Shown one piece after another: positions 27,659 to 36,344 of a DNA stretch of 64,000 nt. The stretch comes from Longimicrobiales bacterium (lineage in GTDB: Bacteria > Gemmatimonadota > Gemmatimonadetes > Longimicrobiales > Gaopeijiaceae), in assembly GCA_028284495.1 (NCBI GenBank), contig JANQRP010000039.1, forward strand, positions 20,958 through 84,957, given 5' to 3'. The notes under the pieces are model-generated. The model searched no databases. It was not told the origin of the DNA and saw nothing but the letters and a program-made list of their open reading frames with translations. The position numbers were made by a program, and so were the translations under genes. Every line of letters starts with the position of its first letter. Within the stretch, counting starts at the first letter, position 1.

Positions 27659-28794
27659 GTGCCGCTGCCTTCGAGGATGCGGTGGTAGTACGTCTCGTAC
27701 ATCGGGACCACCCGGTCCACCGAGAAGCGCTCGACGGCCAGGGCCCTGGCGGCCTGCGAGAAGCGGGCGTGACGGACCTCGTCGGCCAGGATCGAGATGC
27801 CGGCGTCCGCCATCCCCTCGAAGTCGCCGACCGGCAGCAGGTGACCGACCTCACCGTCCGCCACGACCTCGGGCAGCCCCCCCGCGTCCGACGTGATCAC
27901 CGGCACGCCGCACGCCATCGCCTCCAGGGCCGCGAGGCCGAACGACTCGGATTCGGACGGGAGCAGGAAGAGGTCGGCGCAGCTCAGCAGCTCCTCGATG
28001 GCGGCGTGCTTCCCCAGAAACGTCACCGCGTCCTCGACGCCCAGCCGCTCCGCGATCTCACGGGCCCGCGGTCGCTCGGGACCGTCGCCCACCATGATCA
28101 ACCGCGCCTCCACCTCGCCCAGAATCCGCGCGAAGCTCATCACGACGTCGGGGATCCGCTTCACGGCGCGGAAGTTCGACACGTGCATCACGATCTTCTC
28201 GCCCCCCGGGGCGAGCGTGGCCCGGTGGCAGGGCTCCCGGCCCGGGTAGTAGGTCTCGGGATCGATGAAGTTCGGGATGACCTCTATGCGGTCTCTCGGC
28301 GCGCCGAAATCGTGCTCCGTCTGCTCCGCGAGGTAGTCGGACACGGCGGTGAGCCCCTGCGAGTGCAGGATCGAGAAGCGGGTGATCGGCTGAAAGCTCG
28401 GGTGTATCCCGACGAGGGTGATGTCGGTGCCGTGCAGCGTCGTCACGATGGGCAGGTCGTGGCCCTCCTCGGCGAGCATCTTCCGCGCCACCCACGCCGA
28501 CGTCGCGTGGGGAATGGCGTAGTGCACGTGCATGAGGTCCAGCTCCGCCTGCCGCGCCACCCCGTGGATCGCCACCGCGAGCGCGAGGGAGTACGGGGGG
28601 TGCTCGAACAGCGGGTACTGCTCCATCTCCACCTCGTGGAAGAACACCCGTTCGCGAAACCGGTCCAGCCGGAAGGGGAGCGCGTACGACACGAAGTGCA
28701 CCTCGTGCCCGCGCTCCGCGAGCGACAGCCCCAGCTCGGTCGCGACCGCACCCGATCCGCCGTAGGTCGGATAGCAGGTGATTCCGATCTTCAC
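27655..28794 (-). CDS. bshA: Bacillithiol glycosyltransferase BshA (N-acetyl-alpha-D-glucosaminyl L-malate synthase)
   Basis: 379 residues. The N-terminus MKIGITCYPTYGGSGAVATE is close to known BshA, the GT4 glycosyltransferase that joins UDP-GlcNAc to L-malate in the first step of bacillithiol synthesis. LHGTDITLVG, HVSNFRAVKR (nucleotide-sugar domain) and the GT4 ESFGLAALEAMACGVPVI segment fit. The N-terminal glycine-rich loop and 379-residue length match. It is translationally coupled to uppP. In Bacillus, bshA likewise sits close to birA and pantothenate genes, so the neighbourhood is a parallel. The deacetylase (bshB) and ligase (bshC) genes are not in the window. Confidence 0.93.
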   Translation of the reverse strand: MKIGITCYPTYGGSGAVATELGLSLAERGHEVHFVSYALPFRLDRFRERVFFHEVEMEQYPLFEHPPYSLALAVAIHGVARQAELDLMHVHYAIPHATSAWVARKMLAEEGHDLPIVTTLHGTDITLVGIHPSFQPITRFSILHSQGLTAVSDYLAEQTEHDFGAPRDRIEVIPNFIDPETYYPGREPCHRATLAPGGEKIVMHVSNFRAVKRIPDVVMSFARILGEVEARLIMVGDGPERPRAREIAERLGVEDAVTFLGKHAAIEELLSCADLFLLPSESESFGLAALEAMACGVPVITSDAGGLPEVVADGEVGHLLPVGDFEGMADAGISILADEVRHARFSQAARALAVERFSVDRVVPMYETYYHRILEGSGT

Positions 28795-28833
28795 GCCCGC
28801 GACCTCACGTCGTGCACCTTCGAGTCCCGTACC

Positions 28834-29820
28834 TCACGCGTCCTCCTCGTCTCTCCGTCGTCGCCACTCGTTCACGATCAGCTCGACGCGCTCCGCGAGC
28901 ACGTCCGGATCGGACGCCGGAGCGTCCGCGGCCAGCACCAGCGCGTCGGCCGGAAGCTGATGCCGGAACCAGGTGATCTGGCGGCGGGCGTAGCGCCGTG
29001 TCTGCGCCCGCATGTCGTCCAGCGCATCGTCCAGGTCCCGCCCTTCCCGGAGGACCTCGACGATCTCGCGGTACCCCGTACCCGTCATTCCGGGGGCGTC
29101 GGCGTCGTAGCCCGCGGCCAGCAGTCGTTCCACCTCGTCGATCAGGCCGTCCCGGACCATCCGGGCGACCCGCGCGTCGATGCGCCGGTCGAGCTCCCTC
29201 CGGTCGACGTCCAGCACGATGACGAGGAGGGGCACCGGATCATCTTCGGCCGGACGTCGTCGGTACCACTCACTGAGTGCACGGCCGGTCAGCAGCGGAA
29301 CCTCGAGGGTGCGCGCGAGTCGCTGGGCGCCCCCCTCGACGGCCAGGTCGGCCCGTTCGGGGTCGAGGCGACGAACCCACGCCCCGAGCAGGTCGTCCGG
29401 TCGGTCGTCCATCCACGCCTGCAGCCGTGCGCGCCGCCCCGGATCCATCTCGGGCTCGTCGAAGATCGGGTCGGTGAGGGTTCGGAGGAAGAAGCCCGTC
29501 CCTCCGGCCAGGATCGGCACCCTTCCGCGCGCCTCGATTTCGTCGATCCAGCGTCGGGCGTCCCGCGAGAACCGGCCGGCCGAGTACCGCTCGCCGGGCT
29601 CCACCAGATCCAGACCGTGGTGCGGCACCGTCTCCCGCGCCGCCGACCCGACCTTGTCGGTTCCGATGTCCATCCCGCGATACACCTGGCGGGAATCCAT
29701 CGAGATGATCTCGCCGTCGAGCCGGCGGGCGAGTTCGACCGCGACGGCCGTCTTTCCCGAGGTCGTCGCGCCGGTCAGGGCGATGCCGCGGGGGGGGGCG
29801 CTCGCTCGCACTTCGGTCAT
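28834..29820 (-). CDS. miaA: tRNA dimethylallyltransferase MiaA
   Basis: 328 residues from the ATG at 29820, which overlaps the mutL stop (ATGA). It prenylates A37 of tRNAs that read UNN codons, using dimethylallyl diphosphate. The P-loop GATTSGKT is at about residues 17-24, then DSRQVYRGMDIGTDK, the AGRFSRDARRWIDE region, GGTGFFLRTL, and the C-terminal TRRYARRQITWFR. The 5' end contains a run of nine C (29790-29798) in codons 8-11. The mutL-miaA order is conserved in many bacteria. Confidence 0.96.
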   Translation of the reverse strand: MTEVRASAPPRGIALTGATTSGKTAVAVELARRLDGEIISMDSRQVYRGMDIGTDKVGSAARETVPHHGLDLVEPGERYSAGRFSRDARRWIDEIEARGRVPILAGGTGFFLRTLTDPIFDEPEMDPGRRARLQAWMDDRPDDLLGAWVRRLDPERADLAVEGGAQRLARTLEVPLLTGRALSEWYRRRPAEDDPVPLLVIVLDVDRRELDRRIDARVARMVRDGLIDEVERLLAAGYDADAPGMTGTGYREIVEVLREGRDLDDALDDMRAQTRRYARRQITWFRHQLPADALVLAADAPASDPDVLAERVELIVNEWRRRRDEEDA

Positions 29821-31628
29821 CGGCCGAACTTCCGCTCCAGCTCTCCCCGCGAGAGCCGTACGATCGTGGGCCGGCCGTGCACGTCGTGGTGAGGAAGCTC
29901 GGTGGCGAAGAGCGCGTCGAACAGCTCCTGCATCTCGCTCTCGGAGAGTCGCTGACCCGCCTTGATCGCTCCCTTGCAGGCGAAGGTCATCGCGATCCGC
30001 TCGTGCTGGTTGCGGGCCGCGCGCATCAGGTCCGAGCGTCCCTCGGTCAGCTCCGTGACCATCTCGCGGAAGCAGCGGGCGGCGTCGAAGTAGGGGTGGG
30101 GATCGGGGGTCGCGTGGACCACCACGGTGTCGGTTCCGAACCGCTCCACCTCGAACCCGGCTCGTCGCAGCAGGCCCCCGACGTCCTCGACCTGCGCGAT
30201 CTCCTCCGGACGCAGTCGCAGCGTGAGCGGAAAGAGCAGCCGCTGCGACGTCTCGCCCCCCTCCTCGTAGGCGGTCATGAGGCGGTGGAAGAGCACCCGC
30301 TCGTGCGCGGAGTGCTGATCGATGATCAGGAGTCCGTCCCGGGTCTCGGCGAAGATCCAGGTGTCGTGGACCTGCCAGAGGCGAGGGCGGTCGGGTGCGC
30401 GGACCGCGGCACCCTCGCCGCCCGACCGAGCGCCCTCGACGGCGCCCTCCGAGGCGCCGCGCGGCCCACCGGTCACGAAGAGCGCCATCTGGTCCTCGGG
30501 ACCGGTCGAGGAACCCTTCGGTGACGAGGCATCGGCGCGCCCCGCCGACCTTGCGCCCGTGCTCTCCTCCCCCGCCCCGGGCTCGGCCACGCGGCCGGGC
30601 CACGACGGGCGAGGTACGTCGGCGTCCAGCGTCGCCGACGAGGCCTCCGTGGCCATTCCGGCGCGCACGCCCTCCTCCACGAGGGCCTGGACGGCCTCGG
30701 CGTCCCGGAATCGGACCTCCGCCTTCGCGGGGTGCACGTTCACGTCGACCGAACCGGGCTCGAGCTCCAGATGCAGCACGAACCACGGGTGGACCCCGCG
30801 CGGGAGCGTCGTGCGGTACCCGCGGCCGAGCGCCTTCACCAGATCGGGGTCGCGGAAGCTCCGCCGTCCGAGGAAGAACCCGCCCCGGCGCGGGCCCGAC
30901 TCGGCCGCGTCGGGCCGCTGCACCAGGCCCCACAGGCGGCCGCCCTCTCCCTCGAACCGGACCGGAAGAAGCGTGCGCACCACGTCGTCGCCCCAGAGCC
31001 GCGCCACCCGGCCCGTCGTCTCCTCGCCGGCCGGCACATCCAGAAGCACGGTCTCCCCCGAACGGAGTCGAAAGCCGACTTCGGGGTGCGCGAGCGCGGC
31101 GGTGTGCAGCACCTCGGACACCGCGCGGGTTTCGACCCGGGGCGTCCCGAGAAACTTCCCCCTCGCCGGCGCATTGAAGAAGAGACGGTTCACCTCGACC
31201 GTGGTGCCGCGGCGTCGCGCGCCTTCCTCGACGTCGAGAATACGCCCCCCGGTCGAGCGGAGGCGCGTCGACTCGTCGCCGGTGGAGGTTTCGAGCGTGA
31301 GCCGCGACACCGCCGCGATCGAGGGGAGCGCCTCCCCCCGGAACCCGAAGGTGTGGATGTCGTCGAGGTCGCCCGCCTCGGCGATCTTGCTGGTGGCGTG
31401 GCGATCCAGGCACAGGAGCGCGTCCTCGCGCGACATGCCCTCCCCGTCGTCCGACACGCGAATGAGCCGCTTCCCGCCCGACTCGACCACCACGTCGATC
31501 TCGGTGGCGCCCGCGTCCAGCGCGTTCTCGACCAGCTCCTTCACGACCGACGCCGGCCGCTCGACCACCTCGCCCGCGGCGATCTGGTTCGCGACGGTAT
31601 CGGGCAGGACCCGGATCCGGCGGACCAC
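29817..31628 (-). CDS. mutL: DNA mismatch repair protein MutL
   Basis: 603 residues from GTG at 31628, two bases after the tatD stop. The GHKL ATPase domain is intact: ANQIAAGEVVERPASVV, KELVENALDAG, SDDGEGM, ATSKI and TFGFRGEALPSIAAVS. A low-complexity linker (about 330-410) is followed by the dimerisation domain. In MutL proteins that nick DNA this domain has the motif DQHA-X2-E-X4-E and a CPHGRP metal motif. Here the segments read DQHSAHERVLFH and DVHGRP, so two presumed metal ligands are changed, although the C-terminal FGR is kept. Nicking activity is therefore uncertain; the mismatch-repair role is not. Confidence 0.96.
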   Translation of the reverse strand: MVRRIRVLPDTVANQIAAGEVVERPASVVKELVENALDAGATEIDVVVESGGKRLIRVSDDGEGMSREDALLCLDRHATSKIAEAGDLDDIHTFGFRGEALPSIAAVSRLTLETSTGDESTRLRSTGGRILDVEEGARRRGTTVEVNRLFFNAPARGKFLGTPRVETRAVSEVLHTAALAHPEVGFRLRSGETVLLDVPAGEETTGRVARLWGDDVVRTLLPVRFEGEGGRLWGLVQRPDAAESGPRRGGFFLGRRSFRDPDLVKALGRGYRTTLPRGVHPWFVLHLELEPGSVDVNVHPAKAEVRFRDAEAVQALVEEGVRAGMATEASSATLDADVPRPSWPGRVAEPGAGEESTGARSAGRADASSPKGSSTGPEDQMALFVTGGPRGASEGAVEGARSGGEGAAVRAPDRPRLWQVHDTWIFAETRDGLLIIDQHSAHERVLFHRLMTAYEEGGETSQRLLFPLTLRLRPEEIAQVEDVGGLLRRAGFEVERFGTDTVVVHATPDPHPYFDAARCFREMVTELTEGRSDLMRAARNQHERIAMTFACKGAIKAGQRLSESEMQELFDALFATELPHHDVHGRPTIVRLSRGELERKFGR

Positions 31629-31630
31629 GG

Positions 31631-32419
31631 TCAGGCCGGCTCCGGCAGGCCGAAGAGGGCCGCTGCGTTCCGCGTCGTGAGGTCCGCCACCCGGGCGGGC
31701 GACACCCCGCGGATCTCGGCCACGGCCGCACACGTCGCGGCCACGAACGCCGGCTCGTTGCGCTGACCGCGGTGCGGGACCGGCGCCAGGTACGGGCTGT
31801 CCGTCTCGATCAGCAGGCGGTCGTCCGGCACCGCGCGGACGATATCCGGCCGGTCGAACCGGGCGAAGGTCACGATGCCCGAGAAGGACACGTACCAGCC
31901 GAGCGCGAGTGCGTCCCGAAGCAGATCCTCGCCCGCGGTGAAGCAGTGCAGCACGCCCCGAACGCCGTCCGCGAGGTCGGCGAGCGCCCCGCGCGTCTCC
32001 TCGTCCGCCGAGCGCGAATGGACCACGAGCGGGCGCCCCGTCCGATCGGCGATCCCGCACTGCGCGCGGAAGGCCTCGATCTGCACGTCGCGGGGTGCGT
32101 TGTCGTAGTGGAAGTCGAGCCCGCACTCCCCGACCGCGACCGAGGCGCCGTCGGCGTTCAGCGCCTCCACCGATGCGAGAGCGTCGGGCGTGGCGCGATC
32201 GGCGTAGTGCGGGTGCACCCCCGCCGTCGACCAGAGCGCGACACCCCGGTGCTCACGCCCGCCCTCGCCGATCCAGTCGATCAGGCCACGCGCATCATCG
32301 GCGTCCGAGGCGATGACGACCGCCCGCCCGACGCCGGCGGCCGCCGCGCGTGCGAGCGCCTCGTCACGATCTCCGTCGAACGCGTCGGCGCCGAGATGAC
32401 AGTGGCTGTCCGTGAGCAT
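31631..32419 (-). CDS. tatD: TatD-family metal-dependent hydrolase (DNase)
   Basis: 262 residues. The family has a TIM-barrel fold with two metal ions and includes 3'-5' exonucleases active in DNA repair. The N-terminal metal ligands DSHCHLG, the central VGECGLDFHYDNAP (Glu and Asp motif), PLVVHSRSA, GVLHCFTAGED, SFSGIVTF and LIETDSPYLAP are all present. It lies two bases before the mutL start and five after the secF stop, in the same run. The exact substrate is not known from sequence. Confidence 0.94.
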   Translation of the reverse strand: MLTDSHCHLGADAFDGDRDEALARAAAAGVGRAVVIASDADDARGLIDWIGEGGREHRGVALWSTAGVHPHYADRATPDALASVEALNADGASVAVGECGLDFHYDNAPRDVQIEAFRAQCGIADRTGRPLVVHSRSADEETRGALADLADGVRGVLHCFTAGEDLLRDALALGWYVSFSGIVTFARFDRPDIVRAVPDDRLLIETDSPYLAPVPHRGQRNEPAFVAATCAAVAEIRGVSPARVADLTTRNAAALFGLPEPA

Positions 32420-32424
32420 CCCGA

Positions 32425-33393
32425 TCAGGTCGGGATGGCGTCCCCGGCGTCCACGATCTTCTTCCGCTTCGCCTTCCGCTCGCCCATCCGCTTCTCGATC
32501 TCGATGAGCGCCGGCGACGCCACGAAGATCGACGAGTAGGTTCCGATGAGTACTCCGAGGATGAGCACCAGCGAAAAGTCGCGAATCACGGCCGGACCCA
32601 CGAGAAGCAGCGCCGTCAGCACGGCGAGCGTCGTCCCGGACGTCAGGATCGTGCGCGGCAGCGTCTCGTTGATCGACTGGTTCACGAGGTCGATCTGGTT
32701 TCGCTTGCGGGCACCCTTCTTCGCCATGTTCTCACGCACCCGGTCGAACACGACGATCGTGTCGTTGAGCGAGTACCCGACGATCGTCAGGATCGCGGCC
32801 ACCGTCGGCAGCGAGATCTCGACCCGAAAGAGCGCCAGGAAGCCGAGGGTGATCATGATGTCGTGCATCGTCGCGATCACCGCGGCCATCCCGAACCGCA
32901 GCTCGAACCGGATCGCGATGTAGATGAGCGTCAGCACGAACGAGACCAGGATCGCGAAGGCCGCCTTCCGCTGCAGCTCCGCCCCGATCTTCGGCCCGAC
33001 CCCCTCGCTCCGATCGATCTCGAAGGCGTCCGCCCCGAACGCCTGCGCGAGCGAGCCCTCGATCTGTTCGCGCGACTCGTCGATGTCGCCGCTCTCCGTC
33101 TGGGGGGCCCGGATGATGAATGTCCCTTCGTCCGCGTCACCGAACTCGGTCACGTCCGGGGCACTCGCGCCGCCGAGCGCCGACCGGAGGTCGCCGGTGG
33201 TCAGAGGCTCGTCGAAGGTGACCTGCACGAGCACGCCGCCCTCGAAGTCGACGCCGTAGTTCTGCCACGTGCCGATGGACGAGAGGTTCCAGACCATGCC
33301 CGCGATCCCGGCCAGAATGGCGACGGACGAGACGAGGTATGCGAGCTTCCGCTTCTCGATGAAGCGGTACGCCGCGTTGCCGAAGATGCGCAT
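32425..33393 (-). CDS. secF: Protein translocase subunit SecF
   Basis: 322 residues. Inner-membrane partner of SecD; the pair uses the proton gradient to complete export through SecYEG. First membrane segment near residues 18-36, large periplasmic part beginning with GVDFEGGVLVQVTF (the FxGG motif), then five membrane segments with VGYSLNDTIVVFDRVREN. A basic tail (KRMGERKAKRKK) faces the cytoplasm. It follows secD by 12 nt. Confidence 0.97.
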   Translation of the reverse strand: MRIFGNAAYRFIEKRKLAYLVSSVAILAGIAGMVWNLSSIGTWQNYGVDFEGGVLVQVTFDEPLTTGDLRSALGGASAPDVTEFGDADEGTFIIRAPQTESGDIDESREQIEGSLAQAFGADAFEIDRSEGVGPKIGAELQRKAAFAILVSFVLTLIYIAIRFELRFGMAAVIATMHDIMITLGFLALFRVEISLPTVAAILTIVGYSLNDTIVVFDRVRENMAKKGARKRNQIDLVNQSINETLPRTILTSGTTLAVLTALLLVGPAVIRDFSLVLILGVLIGTYSSIFVASPALIEIEKRMGERKAKRKKIVDAGDAIPT

Positions 33394-33405
33394 GAGTTCC
33401 GGAGC

Positions 33406-35106
33406 CTAGATGCTGATCGGATCCGACCCCTTCTTCCCCGACAGATAGATCAGGAAGAAGGTCCGGGTCACGAAGAGTGCGGAGAAGAACGACGCCACGA
33501 TGCCGATGCTCAGCGTGACCGCGAATCCCTGAACCGGTCCGGTGCCGAACTGGAAGAGGATCAGCGCCGTGATGAGCGTCGTGATGTTGGCGTCCAGGAT
33601 GGCGGAGAAGGCGTTGCCGAAGCCCTCCTCGACGGCCGTGCGGGTGGCCCGCCCGGCGAGCAGCTCCTCGCGGATCCGCTCGAAGATCAGGACGTTCGCG
33701 TCCACCGCCATTCCGATCGAGAGGATGAGTCCCGCGATGCCGGGCAGCGTGAGGTTGGCGCCGAAGCCGGCGAGCCCGCCGAGGACGAGAAGCACGTAGA
33801 TCGCGAGCGCCCCGATCGCGAGCACGCCCGCGACCCTGTAGTAGACGATCATGATCCCGAGAACGAGCGCGAGGCCCACGATGCCGGCGATCTCGCCCTG
33901 CTCGATCGAGTCCGCCCCGAGCGACGGCCCCACCGCGCGCTGCTCGATGATCTCGAGCGGCACGGGGAGCGAGCCGGCCCGCAGCACCAGCGCCAGGTCG
34001 GCGGCCTCCTCCATCGGCGTTCCGGTGCCCATCTCGATCTGGCCGTTGGTCGTGATGCGGCCGTTCACCGTCGGCGCGCTCACGACGCGATCGTCCAGGA
34101 TGATCGCGATGTTGTTCCCGATGTTCGCGCCGGTCACCCGCCCGAAGAACCGCCCGCCGGCCCGATTGAACTCGAAGTTCACGATCGGCTCGTTCAGCTG
34201 CGGATCGCGCGTGGCCTGCGCGTCGTTCAGGTACTCCCCGGTGACGAAGTTGTCCTCCTCGAGGATGTAGAGCTGTCGGTACGTCGACGTCCCGGCCGCG
34301 ATCACGTCGTCCGCGAAGTGCAGCGAGACGTTGCGGGGCAGCGCCGAGCGCACGCGCGGGTTCGAGAGGAAGAGCTCGGCGATCGGGACGTTGACCTCTT
34401 CCACGAGGTACGTCCCGGACACCGCGCCTGCGGTCGGCGACGTGTCGAGGTTGAGCATGGACCCGAACGGGCTCAGCAGGCTCTCCTCGTCGACCGCGGG
34501 CTCCTCATCGGCGCTCTCGGCCGCCGCGCTGTCCGCCTCGGCCACCGACGTCGAGTCGCCCGCGGCGGAAGAATCGGCAGCCGCGTCCGCACCGGGGCCG
34601 CCACCGAAGAGGATGTTCTCCATCTCCTCGCGACCCGATGCCTCGTCGGACCCCTCGACCGCGCGCCCGAGCGCCACTAGGGAGTCGCGGCCGAACTCGG
34701 CCACGATGATGCGATCCACCTGGCGGATGTCGGGCTGGCCGAACTCGGACGTCGGCCGGACGAGCTTGAACTCCAGGAAGGCCGACTGCTGGATCAGCTC
34801 GCGCGCCCGATCCTCGTCGTCGATCCCGGCGAGCTCCACGATCAGCCGGTCGCCGTTGCGCTGGATGATCGGCTCCTCGACGCCGTACTGGTCGATCCGG
34901 TTGCGAATCACCGTCTCGGCCTGGGCGATCGCGTCGATGCGGGCCTCGGGCGTCATCGTGCCGTCGGGATCCTCCACCTCGAGAGCGAGATGAATCCCGC
35001 CCTGAAGGTCGAGCCCGAGGCTCAGTCCGTTCGACCAGAGCTGATAGCCGGCGGCGAGGCACACCAGTACGATGGCGATGATTCGCCCGCGCATGGTCTT
35101 GAACAT
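33406..35106 (-). CDS. secD: Protein translocase subunit SecD
   Basis: 566 residues. N-terminal membrane segment, then a long periplasmic P1 domain starting with GLDLQGGIHLALEVE; the C-terminal part has five to six membrane segments with GLILSIGMAVDANVLIFERIREEL, the conserved Asp-bearing region. A low-complexity acidic/Ala/Ser insert (residues about 160-200, EADSAAAESADEEPA) is unusual for SecD and may be a flexible loop in P1. It is the first gene of the secD-secF-tatD-mutL-miaA run. yajC is not next to it. Confidence 0.97.
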   Translation of the reverse strand: MFKTMRGRIIAIVLVCLAAGYQLWSNGLSLGLDLQGGIHLALEVEDPDGTMTPEARIDAIAQAETVIRNRIDQYGVEEPIIQRNGDRLIVELAGIDDEDRARELIQQSAFLEFKLVRPTSEFGQPDIRQVDRIIVAEFGRDSLVALGRAVEGSDEASGREEMENILFGGGPGADAAADSSAAGDSTSVAEADSAAAESADEEPAVDEESLLSPFGSMLNLDTSPTAGAVSGTYLVEEVNVPIAELFLSNPRVRSALPRNVSLHFADDVIAAGTSTYRQLYILEEDNFVTGEYLNDAQATRDPQLNEPIVNFEFNRAGGRFFGRVTGANIGNNIAIILDDRVVSAPTVNGRITTNGQIEMGTGTPMEEAADLALVLRAGSLPVPLEIIEQRAVGPSLGADSIEQGEIAGIVGLALVLGIMIVYYRVAGVLAIGALAIYVLLVLGGLAGFGANLTLPGIAGLILSIGMAVDANVLIFERIREELLAGRATRTAVEEGFGNAFSAILDANITTLITALILFQFGTGPVQGFAVTLSIGIVASFFSALFVTRTFFLIYLSGKKGSDPISI

Positions 35107-35131
35107 GAGTTCCGCGTTCGGGGGACGTGCG

Positions 35132-35163
35132 AAAAAGCGCGCGGCCGGCCCCGAGGCCGACCG
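35132..35163 (-). terminator. Terminator-like hairpin in the secD leader
   Basis: On the minus strand a 9-bp stem (CGGTCGGCC with GGCCGGCCG, loop TCGG) is followed by CGCGC and TTTTT, 25 nt before the secD ATG. Five bases between stem and T-run make it a weak terminator. It may be an attenuator or chance structure. Confidence 0.3.
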
Positions 35164-35204
35164 TCGGAGGGCGGCGGAAGAACCCGCATCCCGCTTGGTA
35201 CCAA

Positions 35205-35251
35205 CAGCTTGATAAGCTGACGAAGCCCGCGCGGGGTGTCAATCAGACACC
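35205..35251. repeat. Two inverted repeats in the gap upstream of secD
   Basis: CAGCTT-GAT-AAGCTG (35205-35219) and GGTGTC-AATCA-GACACC (35235-35251). The second contains a perfect minus-strand TTGACA, a possible -35, but I see no good -10 at the right distance. They lie in the 222-nt noncoding gap between the REC-GGDEF gene and secD. Possible regulator sites. Confidence 0.35.
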
Positions 35252-35328
35252 GGGCATCCATGGAGGGGTCCCGGGGAGGCGTCCGGCCGGGGTGATCCGC
35301 GGGTTCGTGGACCCGCTTCCGGGGAGCT

Positions 35329-36234
35329 TCAGGAGGAGGTGAGGCCGCGCTTCTTCCGCTTCTCGTCGTACATCGAGACGTCGGCGTCCGACACCAGCTC
35401 GTCGAGCGGCACGTAGGCCGCGCCGTCGGTCCGGGCCGAGCCCACACTGACCTCGAGTCGGTACGGGTCGAGCGTGGCGTCGTTGTAGTGCTCGAAGGCG
35501 TCGCGCACGCGCTGCGCCAGCACCTCGGGGTTCTCGCGGGAGTTGTGCGCCAGCACGGCGAACTCGTCCCCACCCATGCGGGCGATGAGGTCGGACCCTC
35601 GGAAGGTGCCGCGAAGCACGTCGGCGGCCTGATTGAGCGCGTCGTCGCCGACCTTGTGCCCGTACTGGTCGTTGATGGTCTTGAAGCGGTCCAGATCGAC
35701 GTACACGAGGCACGCGCCCCGGCCCGACCGGCGGGCGAGCTTGAGATACTGCTCGCCCAGATCCGCGAACCCCCGCCGATTGTACAGCCCGGTCAGGTCG
35801 TCGATCAGCGACAGGCTGCGAAGCGCCATCATGAGCCGGTGACGCTCCAGCGCGTACCGGATGGACCGGCGCACGGCCGACGTGGTCAACTCGTGACGCT
35901 CCAGGAAGTCCTGGGCGCCCGCGCGGACGGCCAGCAGCGCCGTCTCCTCGTCTGCCCGACGGCTGAAGGCGATGATCGGCACGTCGCGCGTGGCCGCGGA
36001 CATGCGGCGGAAGGTGTCGATCCCCTGCGAATCCGGGAGCTCGAGTTCGAGGAGGACGACGTCCACGCCGCCCTTCGCGATCCGCTCCGTGGCAGCCTCC
36101 AGATCGTGCGCGACCTCCACCGAGTCGCCGGTGGACCCGTCGGGAAGTGCGAGGGCAGCGAGCACGGCATCGACCTCGTCGACTCGATCGTCGACGAGCA
36201 GGATGCGAAGCGGGGTTTCTGACGTGTGAGCCAT
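35329..36234 (-). CDS. Receiver-GGDEF diguanylate cyclase with altered phosphoacceptor
   Basis: 301 residues. An N-terminal CheY-like receiver (residues about 9-122) is joined by a helix to a GGDEF domain (about 141-298). The GGDEF active site is perfect (residues 201-205) and the inhibitory c-di-GMP site RGSD is five residues upstream, so it should make c-di-GMP with product inhibition. In the receiver, the acidic pair DD (15-16) is present, but the phosphoacceptor position of DVVLLELELPDS is Glu63 instead of Asp, and the conserved Lys appears replaced by Arg113. Asp-to-Glu often mimics phosphorylation. No kinase gene is near. It points away from the Sco1 gene. Confidence 0.93.
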   Translation of the reverse strand: MAHTSETPLRILLVDDRVDEVDAVLAALALPDGSTGDSVEVAHDLEAATERIAKGGVDVVLLELELPDSQGIDTFRRMSAATRDVPIIAFSRRADEETALLAVRAGAQDFLERHELTTSAVRRSIRYALERHRLMMALRSLSLIDDLTGLYNRRGFADLGEQYLKLARRSGRGACLVYVDLDRFKTINDQYGHKVGDDALNQAADVLRGTFRGSDLIARMGGDEFAVLAHNSRENPEVLAQRVRDAFEHYNDATLDPYRLEVSVGSARTDGAAYVPLDELVSDADVSMYDEKRKKRGLTSS

Positions 36235-36344
36235 GAGGGTCGCGACGGAATGGGCGGTCTCCGATCCAACCTATTTCTACCCCCGACGACCCGCCAGCGA
36301 TGCATCCGGTTGAGGCCCGATCGGTCCGTGGCGACGTTTGGCTC

